Numbered from the stretch's first letter, positions 11,094 through 22,192 are shown. The stretch: DNA of 64,000 bases from Notolepis coatsorum (GCA_963971535.1 OZ020589.1:54937743-55001742), one strand, 5' to 3'. Program-made: numbers and translations. The notes: generated by a model from the letters alone, not told the origin.

Positions 11094-11750
11094 AGTATTA
11101 TATTGAGACACATTTTACTCAAAGAAATTTAACAAAATGTAGAATTGTAAAAAGAAAAAGAAAATAAATGTATATTTATATATGAGATTAAGTGATTTTA
11201 AAACCCAAAGCTATGTGTATCAACTACATTACAAGGTCACTCTGTCATTTCCATATTGTAAACTCTTGCCAGAGAGCTGATTACCAGAGCTGAGGCTTTG
11301 TGTAGCATCACCCTTGTGAGTTTATGTTTACCCTTAATATTGATTTCAATTGAAAATGATGGAAATTTATTTAAATATAATACTTGTCGTTGATTGATTT
11401 TAAACATATTTGAGAATTGTTGGCCTATAGAATATGTGTGACATTTCACCCAAACTGGATCAGAACTGAAGGAGCTACTGTATGGCTGGTATAACAGATA
11501 CACAGACAGAATCACAGACAGGAGTGAAAACAATGCTTCCTCTCACTGTGTGCACTGGTGTAATACATTTTTTATTCACACAATTTCATCTTGTTCTATG
11601 GTTGTTGATAAATCCTTCTTAATATTCATGTACTTAATATTCATGCCACATTTTACAAAATAAAAAAGTAACAAAATGGCTCAATTGTAAATGATCAATT
11701 GTAATATATTTATTATATTTATAGTATTAATAATGCTGAACTCTCTGCAG

Positions 11751-11903
11751 GCTGGTCCAATGTTGTGTTACTAGGGAAGGCTGTGCTGCTCTAGCCACAG
11801 CTCTCGGTTCCAACCCCTCCCACATGAGAGAGCTGGACCTGAGCTCCAATAACCCAGGAGATTCAAGAGAGAAACTGCTCTCTGTTGGACTGGACAAACT
11901 CAT
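11751..11903 (+). CDS. NLR LRR exon of a different type, shortened
   Basis: After CTCTCTGCAG the frame reads CCVTREGCAALATALGS and MRELDLSSNNPGDSREKLLS, the second alternating LRR class in teleost NLRs. It is 153 bp instead of about 174. The end DKLM leads to GTATGT, about seven codons short of the family norm. Length is still a multiple of three and the phase matches the units upstream, so it may be the next exon of the same gene. Confidence 0.65.
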
Positions 11904-12205
11904 GTATGTAAACTGTTGTTATCTCTTGTCTGACCCAGGTACTGTTGTACTGGAGTTCTGGACCAAAACATTGAACAGTGTGGTTTCTAACTTTAAAACG
12001 ATCAGTGGAGGGTGAATAAAAAGTCATTTCCACAGAGCGGAGACTGTTCTGGTCAAATCAAGTGCAAAACAACGTTGTCAATAATGAATAGTTTATTCTG
12101 AATCTAACCTTTTATTGAGTCATGTCAGCAGGCCAGCTAACAAACTACAGTTGGAACGGTTTACGTAAATGAATAAGTTAGGGTTAGCTTTTGTGGCATG
12201 TAGGA
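11904..12205. other. Gap, probable intron or 3' flank of the NLR gene
   Basis: AT-rich text without splice-flanked frames that I recognise. A canonical B30.2/SPRY exon, common at the end of this NLR class, is not seen here. Confidence 0.35.
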
Positions 12206-12206
12206 G

Positions 12207-12498
12207 AACGAAGGTTATCCTATAACCCTAGTTATATGAATTATGGCGAGTGCTCTGCTCTATTCGAACTATCCCTTTAATCATATACTATCATGAAAAA
12301 CTTTCACCACATGTACACACCTACTCACCTGCCTGACCACTCCCACATCTGCTCCTATATAAGCGGGGTCATGGCCACACTATCAGCTCCTTCCCTAGTC
12401 TTTCACCCCCGAAACGGAAGACCGTGGGGCCCTCAGTGAGTCAGAGCAGAGCGCTCACCATAATTCATATAACTAGGGTTATAGGATAACCTTCGTTA
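12207..12498. repeat. Inverted repeat around a TATA-like site
   Basis: The left arm at about 12207-12262 (GAACGAAGGTTATCCTATAA...) and the right arm at about 12440-12498 are near-perfect reverse complements over 55 bases. A CCTATATAAG box lies near 12353 between them. A further direct relative of the arm (GCTCTGCTCTATTGGAAC) follows at 12518. Such split and inverted terminal repeats with a promoter occur in DIRS-like retroelements, but I see no tyrosine recombinase or RT frame. Confidence 0.6.
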
Positions 12499-12535
12499 TA
12501 TTTCATTATGACTTTACGCTCTGCTCTATTGGAAC

Positions 12536-14832
12536 ACAAGAGCTGAGCAGAGCGAAAAGCTTGACAGATGTACCCGCTGAGGTCCCCTACAACCATCAGA
12601 ATACCGGGGAGGATCCGGGCCCCCCCTAGCGAGGGACGGGAGGGAGATCGTACCCGACTGCGCAAAGAGGGTTTAGCGCCTCAAACGCACAGGGTGAGCA
12701 GACCGTGGGACTTACCTTTGTTTAGAAGGGTCCGCGACTACTCGGACGCGCATCCCAGGGAACGGACGCGAAGCAAAAAAAAAAAACCCAACAACGCGGG
12801 GTCAGGGTTAAAAAAAACCCAACCCTGTGGCAAGGCAGCGGGAGCAGAGGAGGTCCCAGCCCCAGGCCACATCCCGGGGGCTAGGACCCCTGAAAAAAGG
12901 GGCCTGGTGAGGTCAACGAGGCTGCAGCATCGAGACCCCACCAGACGGTCACTGGTGACACCATCCCCCACATCGCCATCGTATCGGACAGGGCCTAAAT
13001 CAGGTGAAGGCCCTTCTCCCCTTGGCACGCCACTCCGAAGCGCTCCCAAGGAGGCTTCCCCCCCACAATATCGTGGGGCCAGCCGGCGCGTTGGGGAGAC
13101 AACCCTCCAAGGAGGTTGATCCCTCAATCCAGGCCGACAGGTCCCAAGAGCAGAACTCGACCTGCGCCCGGAGAACTGCGGACTAGACAGGCGCCTAAGG
13201 GGCTTACTGTAAGAACAGTATCCCGGCGGAAAGGGTGTTCGGTATGCTGTGCACCATGTCACAATCTCCATGAACCCCGACCCTGCCAATTTATTCATCC
13301 TGCGGGGTCGAGGTTCAGAGAAAGAGTTTGACACAATTGGCAGACGTCATGAAAGATGCGGGGGCATACTCTTGGGCAGACGGGGTCAGGCCCGGCCTCA
13401 ACCCGAGAGTCGACTCTGCTACCAACACATCGGGGAGACAACCACCCCCCTATGTTTATTAACAGGAGGTGGTTGCTCCCTTAACCCACTAAGAAACCCC
13501 AGAAACATAACTGCGCATATACACAGGCTATACAATGCAGTTCAAGCGTTTCAGGTTTAAAAAAGGTTAACCCAGGCCAACAGGTCATTGAGGGCAAGGC
13601 CCGACCTGGGCCTGGCGGCCCGGGACCTACACAGGGATGCATAGAGGAGTTGACAGAAGCAGCCTCCCCGACAGCCCCCTCCCATCTCCGGTTTAGCAGG
13701 GAGGGAGGGGTGAAAACAAATGGAGAAGGACCAACCCCCTAACATTGTGCAAAAGGTACAACACAGTATGGACCAATGCACACCACTGTTAAGGGCAACT
13801 CATAGTGGCATCTATATGACACACACATTCATGACATCAACCCCTTGTGAGGATGGGGTTCTTGCGGAGCCCAATAGCAAAACACAGGAGGAGAGATTGG
13901 AGCCGTTTTAGGGTTCTTTAATTATTCTTCCCAACCAAGCAGAGTATAACAGGAATGTGAAACAGGAGGTTATAATGTTCTTGGGGGGGAGAAGAATGAG
14001 AGCAGGTGCACTTCAGTGCAGCTGTCGGCAGCGAGAGAGAGAGGACACAGGTCTTGTGCTTGAGAGCGAGCAGGAGTCCTCTTTGCTTGGCTCGAGACGT
14101 CAGGGTGGAAGGACGCTGGGGCTCGAGACGTCAGGGTGGAAGGGCGCTGGAGCGAAGTCCTGGGGCACAAGAAACAGAAGGTTAGGGAAAGCATAAACAG
14201 GGGTAGTTACAGCTGGTCTTCAGGTAGTGTCGTCGTACCTCTGTAGGCAGTTTAACACTGCGACGTCGGATGACGGGATCTGCCAGTTGAAGTAGGGAAC
14301 GCTTGATGAGGTGATTTCTTGCAGCCGCGCTGATTGCTCCTCATCTGGCAGACTCGAGCTCCGATCGTGACACCCCTGTGACGTGAGTCTAACCTAGTGT
14401 ACTGGCGCTCGGTAGAGACAAGTCTCCTTCCCAGCCAACCGCATAAAAAAACTCTGTTTTTATGATGTTTGGGCAACCAAGGCGCGCCGGCCCACAAAGC
14501 GGATTCAAACATTGAAAAACACCCTGGGCCAGTGCTAATTGGTCTCGTAAGACCACACGCTGATTTCATAAAACAGCTTGTATGCTCACAAAGAACCAGA
14601 GAACAGTGATGGCGAATTTCTAACAAGAAAGCACCACACAAAGTTTCCCCCTTGCTGTCTGGGACGAGCAGCAGGAAGCCGGTCTACAAAGACACAGACA
14701 CAGGTCTCACATGACGAGACTGGGAATAAAAAAAAAAGTCTATTCTGCTCTTTATGTAAGAGGGGAAGACAGCGGTTTTCCCAGAGAGACCTCTACGTGA
14801 GTAAAAACAATTGAAAAAGATTCATGTAATAA
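12536..14832. other. Long gap, no gene recognised
   Basis: GC-rich from 12540 to 13700 with fortuitous frames on both strands (183 and 198 codons over the same DNA) that lack any domain I know. It may be the body of the repeat that starts at the inverted repeat. From 13900 on the sequence is mixed, with a 31-bp tandem duplication at 14089-14150. Confidence 0.4.
14089..14150. repeat. 31-bp tandem duplication
   Basis: Two adjacent copies starting GGCTCGAGACGTCAGGGTGG and differing at one base (GGACGCTGG against GGGCGCTGG). Confidence 0.85.
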
Positions 14833-15638
14833 TTGGACCAAGTGACCAACGGCCCAATATACACTTTTGAGCAGAAGACAAACCGTCTCGATTGCATTCA
14901 AAAGCCCTGGGTAGATAAATCCGTCCGTGAGGCTCTGAAAGTGCGCCTACAACGCTGGCTTGTGACAGGCAACATGAATGACCACAAGGTGGCGAGATAC
15001 AACGTCAGGAGAGCAGTAATAGAGGCAAAACGGTGTTACAGGGATAAAATTGAACAGGCTGACTCTAGAGGTATGTGGCAGGGCCTCAGAACGATGACAG
15101 ATTACAAAGGCACCTCCCTCAAACTGAACAGTGACATCTCCTTAGCAAATTATCTCAATACCTTCTATGCGAGGTTTGAGGCTGTGAATAACAACACCAG
15201 CCTACAAACCACTGTAATGGAGGGGGGGGGGGGGGGGGCGCTGCTGATGGAGATTCAGTGTTCAGGATAACAGAACATGAGGTGAGGAGGACCTTTAAGA
15301 AAGTGAATATCAGGAAGGCAGCAGGACCGAACGCCATCCCCGGCCGCATCCTAAAAGTCTGTGCCGACCAACTGGCCCCGGTATTCACTGACATATTTAA
15401 CCTGTCCTTAGAACAGGCTGTCATCCCCACCTGTCTGAAGAAGTCCACCATTATCCCTGTACCCAAAAAATCTACGCCTGCTTGCCTCAATGACTACCGC
15501 CCTGTAGCTCTCACCTCCATAGCCATGAAGTGCTTTGAGAAGCTAGTGAAGGGCTACATCTGTTCCTCCCTCCCCATCAACCTGGACCCCCTGCAATTTG
15601 CATATCGCCCCAACAGGTCCACGGAGGACGCCATAGCC

Positions 15639-16796
15639 CAGGGCTATTCAACTGGCGGCCCGCGGGCCATATCCGGCCCGCGGGATGATTCTGACCGGCC
15701 CGCCAAAGATTACATGATAATAAAAAAAAGAAAAGAAAATAAAAAAAATTATATTTTCTTTTAATATTATTATTATTATTATTTTTTTACTTTTTCTTTT
15801 CATGTCAACGTTAACACGCACAATTGAGCCAAAAGTCACTCAATTAATGACAGATTTCATTGATAAATTGAGGGAAAACTTTGCAAGTCGATTTGATGAA
15901 TTTGACATGTCCAGAGAATTGATGCATTTTGTGAGCAACCCATTTGCCAATGTAGCTGCTATTTCCACAAAAGGACAAGAGTTCCTTGCATCACTTCACA
16001 TTGATGAAGGTCTCCTGCAACTTGAAATAATTGACATGCAAGCATCATCTGCTCTGAAGCAGGCACTTGAGAATGAATCCACCACAACATTTTGGATAAA
16101 GTGTATTCATGTCAAGACATTCCCCAAAATAAAAACGCTGGCAATATCTGTGCTAACAATGTTTGGCTCAACATACACCTGTGAATCCAGTTTCTCTCAC
16201 ATGAATGCCATTAAAACAAGCAACGTGCCTCCTTGACAAATGAGCATTTGCATCACTGTTTGCGGGTAGCCCTCACTTCCTATGAACCCTCTTTCTCTGC
16301 CATTGCCCAGTCAAAGTGCAATCGCTCTCATTAGATGTGTGTATGTAGGCTAGGCCTGTCTGCCCCCCACCCCCCTGATGTTTGAGAGTTAAGAGTGGAC
16401 AATAAGTGCTAATAAGATGCTGTGATTTGCTGTTGTTGCACAGACATGAAGCACTTTTTCATAAGCTCAGCTGCACTATAAATGTGTTTTTTTGTTCAAG
16501 TGTTGATGTTATTTTTATATTGAAATGTTGAAGAGGAGATGTTGCAGTTGTTGCACAGTCATAAATGAAGCACTTTTTGCAGGAGATGTTGCAGATGTGG
16601 CACATAAATGAAGCACTTTTTTTGAAAAGTATACTACTTTTGCAATGTAGTTAAATAAAAGTTGTGAAAATGTGGTTGCGTGTTGTGTCAAGTGTACATA
16701 TATTCATAGCACAGGGAGGCGCCGTGGCAGTCCGGCCCCTGGCCCCTTGGGTTTCTGACAATGTGGCCCCCTGAACAATTTAGTTGAATAGCCCTG
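15639..16796 (+). mobile_element. Non-autonomous hAT (Charlie-like) element
   Basis: 1158 bp with 14-bp terminal inverted repeats, CAGGGCTATTCAAC at the left and its reverse complement at the right. It is flanked by a perfect 8-bp duplication CCATAGCC at 15631-15638 and 16797-16804, the hAT hallmark. The subterminal text GGCGGCCCGCGGGCC is typical of Charlie-type hAT ends. Most of the transposase is deleted. Confidence 0.93.
15802..16236 (+). pseudogene. hAT transposase C-terminal remnant
   Basis: 144 codons remain of a transposase that is usually above 500 residues. The segment LAISVLTMFGSTYTCESSFS with HMNAIKTS is the hATC dimerisation region. The frame is lost just afterwards, where the expected LTNEHLHHCLRVAL appears in the next frame at about 16236-16275. 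The DDE catalytic core is missing. Confidence 0.78.
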
Positions 16797-18451
16797 CCAT
16801 AGCCCATGTGCTGCACACAGCAGCATCACACCTGGACAAGAGGCAGGGGAACTATGTGCGAATGCTGTTCATCGACTACAGCTCAGCATTCAATACCATA
16901 GTTCCCTCCAAACTCATAGCCAAGCTCAGGGACCTGAGCTTGAACTATGCCCTCTGCCAGTGGGTCTTCCTGACGGGTAGACCCCAGGTGGTAAGAGCAG
17001 GCAACTGCACCTCCTCATCCATCACGCTCAACATAGGGGCCCCTCAGGGCTGTGTTCTGAGTCCCCTCCTCTACTCCCTGTACACACATGACTGTATGGC
17101 ACAGCGGAACAACAACACAATCATCAAATTGGCTGATGACACAGTAGTGGTGGGCCTGATCTCTGCCAACGATGAGAGGGCCTACCTGGAAGAGGTAGAG
17201 AATATCTCGCAGTGGTGTCAGGAGAACTGCCTCTCCCTGAACGTCAGCAAAACAAAAGAGATGATTGTGGACTTCAGGAGGTCGGGGGTCAGGGACTACA
17301 GCCCCCTCAGCATCGACGGGGCACCGGTTGAGAGAGTGAACAGTTTCAAGTACCTCGGAGTCCACATATCCGAGGACTTGACATGGACCACACACATTGA
17401 CAGTGTTGTGAAGAAGGTACGGCAACGCCTCTACTTCCTCAGGCGCCTAAGGAAGTTCCAAGTCAGTCAGAAGATCCTTAAGAACTTCTACTCATGCACA
17501 ATAGAGAGCATCCTGACTGGCATCACCTCCAGGTTTGGGAATAGCACCGCACAAGACCGTAGCAGACTACAGAGAGTGGCCCGTTCAGCCGAACGCACAA
17601 TTGGAGGGGGGCTTCCCACTCTCCAGGACATTTACAACAAGCGGTGCAGGGGTAAGGCTAAGATAATTATCAAAGACTCCAGCCACCCAAACAACTGCCT
17701 CTTTGAACTGCTGCGGTCAGGCCAGCGATACCGGAGTCTCATGGCAAGCAAAGAGAGACTCAGAAGAAGCTTTTATCCTCAGGCCATCAGAATGCTAAAT
17801 GACAATAACACTATGTAACAACCATCAAATGCACTCACAGCACACACATCCACACGCACACACTCACTTTAAACAAACAACTCACTGCAGCACCCACTTT
17901 ACCCACTTTAGAACACTAAACACACTTTATATTTATTGGTAAAGAATTTGCACTACAACCCATACCTCATTACACCTTACTGTAAATTGTACCTCATCCC
18001 ATTTCTGCTTTGTACTGTATAGTATATTGTATTGTAACTCAGTTACTTCTACTCTGCATTGTACATTTTATATATGTATATACTGAACACTTTTGTCTAC
18101 GTACTTGACTTCTATTTTATACTGCTATACTTATTTTATACTTTTATACTTATTTTTGTCTAGCACAGTCCCTGGAGCGTAACAGAAAGAAGCATTTTGT
18201 ATAAAAGTATTCTGTACTTCTGTATGACAACTAATAAAGAAACTTCTGTACAGTTCTCAGAAATACATTGACAAAGACTCCCCCCTGACTCCCCCTCCCA
18301 CTTGTGGTAGGCTGCTGCTCGTATTCTCTGAGACATGAAACTATTCATGACATTTCCTACAGCTCACATTCAGTTACAAGAAGAGTAAGTGGAACCTGTT
18401 TGGCTGCCTGTTTGGCACCTGGTCTGAAGCTATACTGTCCTCCTTCTTGAC

Positions 18452-18542
18452 ATGCCACAGTCCCTGATGGATCATCTGAAGGAACGGAGTGGACACCAGG
18501 GATGTATTGCTATGTTTCTGGTGCTGACCATGATTAGCAAAG
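18452..18542 (+). CDS. il12rb1: Cytokine receptor exon 1: signal peptide
   Basis: From the ATG at 18452 the frame gives 30 codons plus one base, ending AGCAAAG before GTAAAC. The hydrophobic core CIAMFLVLTMIS makes a plausible signal peptide, although the polar N-region is long; a start at the second Met (18467) would shorten it. The leftover G joins the next exon to make a glycine codon. The 5' UTR and promoter are not defined. Confidence 0.6.
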
Positions 18543-18654
18543 GTAAACAAATTACCTTTACCTTCTATCCACTTAGTGTAAATAAGCTAACCAATACTTT
18601 CCATATGATGTCATACTTTGTTTTCTGCATGGGCTTATATTAGATTCACATTTA

Positions 18655-18895
18655 TAGTCATTATACAGCACAAGTACAGTACGACGAAAAGAAGTTTGGC
18701 ATCCAACCAGAGTGCAAATGTAACAGTAAAGTGCAACAGCAACAATGTACAGGATATTAAACTAGGTACAAAATATACAAATTAGTACTACTGAGTGTAG
18801 TGCTAATCAGATGTATGTACAGAGTTGTAGTATAATGTACAGTGATACAGGTATAAAGATAGTATGGTAATAGTCATACTGGCCAGCAGCGTAAT
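18655..18895 (-). mobile_element. LINE 3' end in receptor intron 1
   Basis: The text starting TTCACATTTATAGTCATTAT and continuing as AGTGCAAATGTAACAGTAAA is a familiar minus-strand 3' UTR of a fish Rex1/CR1-type LINE. No coding part remains. Confidence 0.5.
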
Positions 18896-19019
18896 CACAA
18901 TATTAAGAGTGTATCGAGTGTCAAATTAGTATTTCGTTTTTATTCTTTAGTTTCATCATTTGTTGTCTTACCATTTCATACTTATTAGAGAGTGTGTGTT
19001 ATTTAAGGTTTTAATATTT

Positions 19020-19134
19020 TTTTTTGCTGTATGAAGCACACTCTCAGGGGCTCATACAGAACCAAGCCTTTCACTGTAACGTATGTGTATTTTATTGTGA
19101 TAATTAATAAACAAACTTGAACTTGAACTTGAAA
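19020..19134 (+). mobile_element. LINE 3' tail with ACTTGA repeats
   Basis: A short fragment ending TAATAAACAAACTTGAACTT GAACTTGAA-type repeats (shown split). The same ACTTGAA tail ends the Rex1-like copy at the right edge of the window, so this is probably a relative. Confidence 0.5.
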
Positions 19135-19209
19135 CTAATAGTAATAGTAAGGATGTACAATACATTAAAATGATATCACTTCACATCACTTTTATCTTCT
19201 ATACACAAG

Positions 19210-19342
19210 GATCTGCTTGTGAGCCTCCTTTAGCCCCAGATTGCTTCAAAAGAACCTCAGGGAGTTCTGATTACATCTGTGAGTGGAGTGAGTCGTCAGC
19301 GCTGAGCAACGCAACATATCACCTTCATTTCAAGGCACCTGC
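19210..19342 (+). CDS. il12rb1: Cytokine receptor exon 2: domain D1, first half
   Basis: 133 bp between ACACAAG and GTAAGT. It reads ACEPPLAPDCFKRTSGSSDY then ICEWSESS, with the Cys...Cys...Cys-x-Trp spacing of class I cytokine receptor D1 domains, and a possible N-glycosylation site NAT. It ends in phase 2 (GC), which fits the next exon. A minisatellite begins ten bases after the donor. Confidence 0.72.
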
Positions 19343-19351
19343 GTAAGTGGC

Positions 19352-20372
19352 CCCTACCCACTACTACACCTACTGTACCCACTACTGTACCCACTACTAC
19401 ACCTACTGTACCCACTACACCTACTGTACCCACTACACCTACTGTACCCACTACACCTACTGTACCCACTACTGTACCCACTACACCTACTGTACCCACT
19501 ACACCTACTGTACCCACTACACTATCCACTACACCTACTGTACCCACTACACCTACTGTACCCACTACTGTATCCACTACACGTACTGTACCCACTACAC
19601 CTACCCACTACACCTACTGTAACCACTACACCTGTTACGATTGGTGGTGCTAATGGAGGTGAGAACACAGTATGCAGTCAAGGGAGAAGGAACGAGGCAG
19701 ATACGAGGGGTGAAGCTTAAAGAAAGGGATATTTACTAAACAACCAAACTACAAAACAAAGGAGGCACAGCCGGGCTGGCTCTGGAACAAACACGGACTG
19801 ATCACGAAAAACAAAGAGCACCAAACAAAGCTAACAAAACAAACAGAAGAACAAGCGCACTTGACTGGACCACAACTCACATGATAGGACATAGGCACGA
19901 TACGGGAACAACACGGGGTACTGGAGGAAATGACGCCACAAGGAAGTGAGGACAGACCCACCCTTAAATACAAAGACTAATTACAATGAGCAACACCTGG
20001 CCAGGCCAAAACACAGAATCAAATAAACACCAAACTAGACACGCAATATCACACACAACAACCAGACAGGGAGATGACATCAAACAAAGCCAGGGATGGC
20101 CCAAGATAATAAATAAGTGGAGATTAACTCTAATATTTTTAACAAGACCAAAATGGCCGCCTGCACCATCTGGCTCATCTGGCCACTAGAGGGAGGTAGG
20201 AGACCAGGTAGGAGACCACTGTCAGGAGGTAGAGAATGTCCAATGTCTCTATCATAACCGGCCCAGCAAGGGCTGGGCCTGGGGACGTTACAACACCTAC
20301 TGTACCCACTACACCTACCCACTACACCTACCCACTACACCTACCCACTACACCTACTGTACCCACTACTGC
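19352..20372. repeat. CTACTGTACCCACTACAC minisatellite, split by a solo LTR
   Basis: An approximately 18-bp unit with shorter variants fills 19352-19632 and 20293-20372. The two halves are continuous apart from the inserted LTR. Open frames across it (repeated YCTHYT on plus, VGTVGVV on minus) are artefacts. Confidence 0.9.
19633..20292 (-). mobile_element. Solo LTR
   Basis: 660 bp with ends TGTTACGATT and GGACGTTACA, inverted with respect to each other, flanked by ACACC on both sides (19628-19632, 20293-20297). There is no internal region. Because ACACC is also part of the host minisatellite, the target duplication alone is not conclusive. The minus orientation is inferred from TGTAACG as the usual LTR start. 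Confidence 0.72.
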
Positions 20373-20413
20373 CTCTGTAGTCTGTATCCTTCCCACGTCA
20401 CAAACTCAACTGT

Positions 20414-20660
20414 ACACTGTAAGAAAAAAAACATCAATGGTTTCCAAATACTTACTGTCAAATGACAGTAAAATCAAATACATTTACAGATTACAACCTT
20501 TATTTAATGGTTAATATTTTTTATAAAAGGTAATTTACTGTATTTTTATGGCATTTACACTTAAAGTAGAAAAACAAAAGTATTCTGTAAAATAATACAG
20601 TGGATTTCCTGTGAACATTTTTTTTTACAGTGAAAAAACATTTATTTTTTTACAGTGTAT
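20414..20660. mobile_element. MITE-like element with CACTGTAA ends
   Basis: About 247 bp, AT-rich, running from CACTGTAAGAAAAAAAAC to TTTTTTTACAGTG, with short terminal inverted repeats and TA on both sides. There is no coding capacity. Family not assigned. Confidence 0.5.
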
Positions 20661-20754
20661 GCAATGCAATTACATTTTGTGAATAATGAGTACCAGTTTT
20701 CATTATCACACTTGCTTACAAAATGTAAATTGATATGGATGATTTTTAACCCTT

Positions 20755-21246
20755 TCACTACCACACCACAAAGGGGGTTAACGCTTTCACAACCACACTA
20801 CAGAAGTTTAGTGCTTTCACTACCGCACTAAAGAAGGTTAACCCTTTCACTACCACACTACAGAAGGTTAACCTTTCACTACCACACTACAGAAGGTTAA
20901 CCCTTTCACTACCACACTACAGAAGAATAACCCTTTCACTACCACACTACAGAAGGGTAACCCTTTCACTACCACACTACAGAAGGTTAACCCTTCACTA
21001 CCATACTACAGAAGGGTAACCCTTTCACTACCACACTACAGAAGGTTAACCTTTCACTACCACACTACAGAAGGTTAACCCTTTCACTACCACACTACAG
21101 AAGGTTAACCCTTTCACTACCACACTATAGAAGGTTAACCCGTTCAGACGGTTAACCTTCTGTAGTGTGGTAGTGAAAGGGTTAACCATCTGTAGTGTGG
21201 TAGTGAAAGGGTTAACCTTCTATAGTGTGGTAGTGAAAGGGTTAAC
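20755..21246. repeat. 30-bp minisatellite with inverted second half
   Basis: About 13 direct copies of a unit with AACCCTTTCACTACCACACT are followed at about 21145 by about three copies in the opposite orientation. The centre is near 21141-21148 (CCGTTCAGACGG). The two arms could form a hairpin of about 100 bp. The same unit recurs at 60880-60958 and 62238-62735. Confidence 0.92.
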
Positions 21247-21269
21247 GTAGACACATCTGGCACCCCTCT

Positions 21270-22014
21270 ACTGTAGACTGGTGGAGGGAGCCCTCATCAC
21301 CTGGGTGTTAACGTGTGGGTACTGTAGACTGGTGGAGGGACCCCTCATCACCTGGGTGTTAACGTGTGGGTACTGTAGACTGGTGGAAGGACCCCTCATC
21401 ACCTGGGTGTTAACGTGTGGGTACTGTAGACTGGTGGAGGGACCCCTCATCACAGTGTTAACGTGTGGGTACTGTAGACTGGTGGAGGGACCCCTCATCA
21501 CCTGGGTGTTAACGTGTGGGTACTGTAGACTGGTGGAGGGACCCCTCATCACCTGGGTGTTAACGTGTGGGTACTGTAGACTGGTGGAGGGACCCCTCAC
21601 CACAGTGTTAACGTGTGGGTACTGTAGACTGGTGGAGGGACCCCTCATCACAGTGTTAACGTGTGGGTACTGTAGACTGGTGGAGGGACCCCTCATCACC
21701 TGGGTGTTAACGTGTGGGTACTGTAGACTGGTGGAGGGACCCCTCATCACCTGGGTGTTAACGTGTGGGTACTGTAGACTGGTGGAGGGACCCCTCATCA
21801 CCTGGGTGTTAACGTGTGGGTACTGTAGACTGGTGGAGGGACCCCTCATCACCTGGGTGTTAACGTGTGGGTACTGTAGACTGGTGGAGGGACCCCTCAT
21901 CACCTGGGTGTTAACGTGTGGGTACTGTAGACTGGTGGAGGGAGCCCTCATCACCTGGGTGTTAACGTGTGGGTACTGTAGACTGGTGGAGGGACCCCTC
22001 ATCACCTGGGTTCA
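21270..22014. repeat. 51-bp minisatellite (about 14.5 copies)
   Basis: The unit contains GGTACTGTAGACTGGTGGAG and ATCACCTGGGTGTTAACGTG. Most copies are 51 bp and four are 48 bp, lacking three bases at CACAGTGTTA. All lengths are multiples of three, so both strands stay open for about 250 codons. Copies are nearly identical, so length variation between individuals is likely. Confidence 0.92.
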
Positions 22015-22192
22015 CCTGCACATCGTCTTGGTAACAGCGGTGCAGAGAGTGACATAGTTTGATGCATCAGTCTCCATACCATTAGTACTGTGTAGCCTAC
22101 ATCAGTATTTACAATACGGTATACACACAGCAAGTCATTACAGATATGTTACACACTTCACAGTGTTTCTGTCGCATGTAATGCATTTTCAG

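Larger units (their letters stand above)
6140..11110 (+). repeat. Tandem array of about 918-bp NLR exon+intron units
   Basis: The exon starts are spaced 918, 912, 918, 918 and 920 bp apart. Intron text is almost unchanged between units, including landmark strings such as CTATGGCTGGTACAGA and GGACAGGAAACTCTGTAAAT. Exons and introns were therefore duplicated together. Symmetric phase 2-2 exons let copies be added without breaking the frame. Unit 6 is degraded. Confidence 0.93.
14833..17818 (+). pseudogene. Rex1-like reverse transcriptase, broken by hAT and poly-G
   Basis: The upstream linker (PWVDKSVREALKVRLQRWL) is separated from the RT by a 17-G run at 15222-15238, where the frame changes. 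The RT then reads [24 protein letters not shown] and [13 protein letters not shown] and is cut by the hAT insertion. It resumes with [27 protein letters not shown], the catalytic box [10 protein letters not shown] and [17 protein letters not shown], and ends at 17818. The two RT pieces are in the same phase once the insert and one target duplication are discounted. An active copy is excluded. Confidence 0.85.
14833..18246 (+). mobile_element. Rex1/Babar-like LINE, interrupted
   Basis: RT linker, RT palm and C-terminal segment are present, followed by a 3' UTR ending ACTAATAAAGAAACTTCTG. The same 3' UTR recurs on the minus strand at the right edge of the window. A hAT element sits inside the RT. 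The 5' edge is a truncation near 14833; its exact limit is uncertain. Confidence 0.8.

Noticed and set aside
12568..13334. Overlapping frames of 183 (plus) and 198 (minus) codons
   Set aside because: GC-rich DNA, no known domain, no splice context, and both strands open at once.
21268..22057. Open frames of 245 and 258 codons on opposite strands
   Set aside because: They are products of a 51-bp tandem repeat with length divisible by three, located inside a receptor intron.
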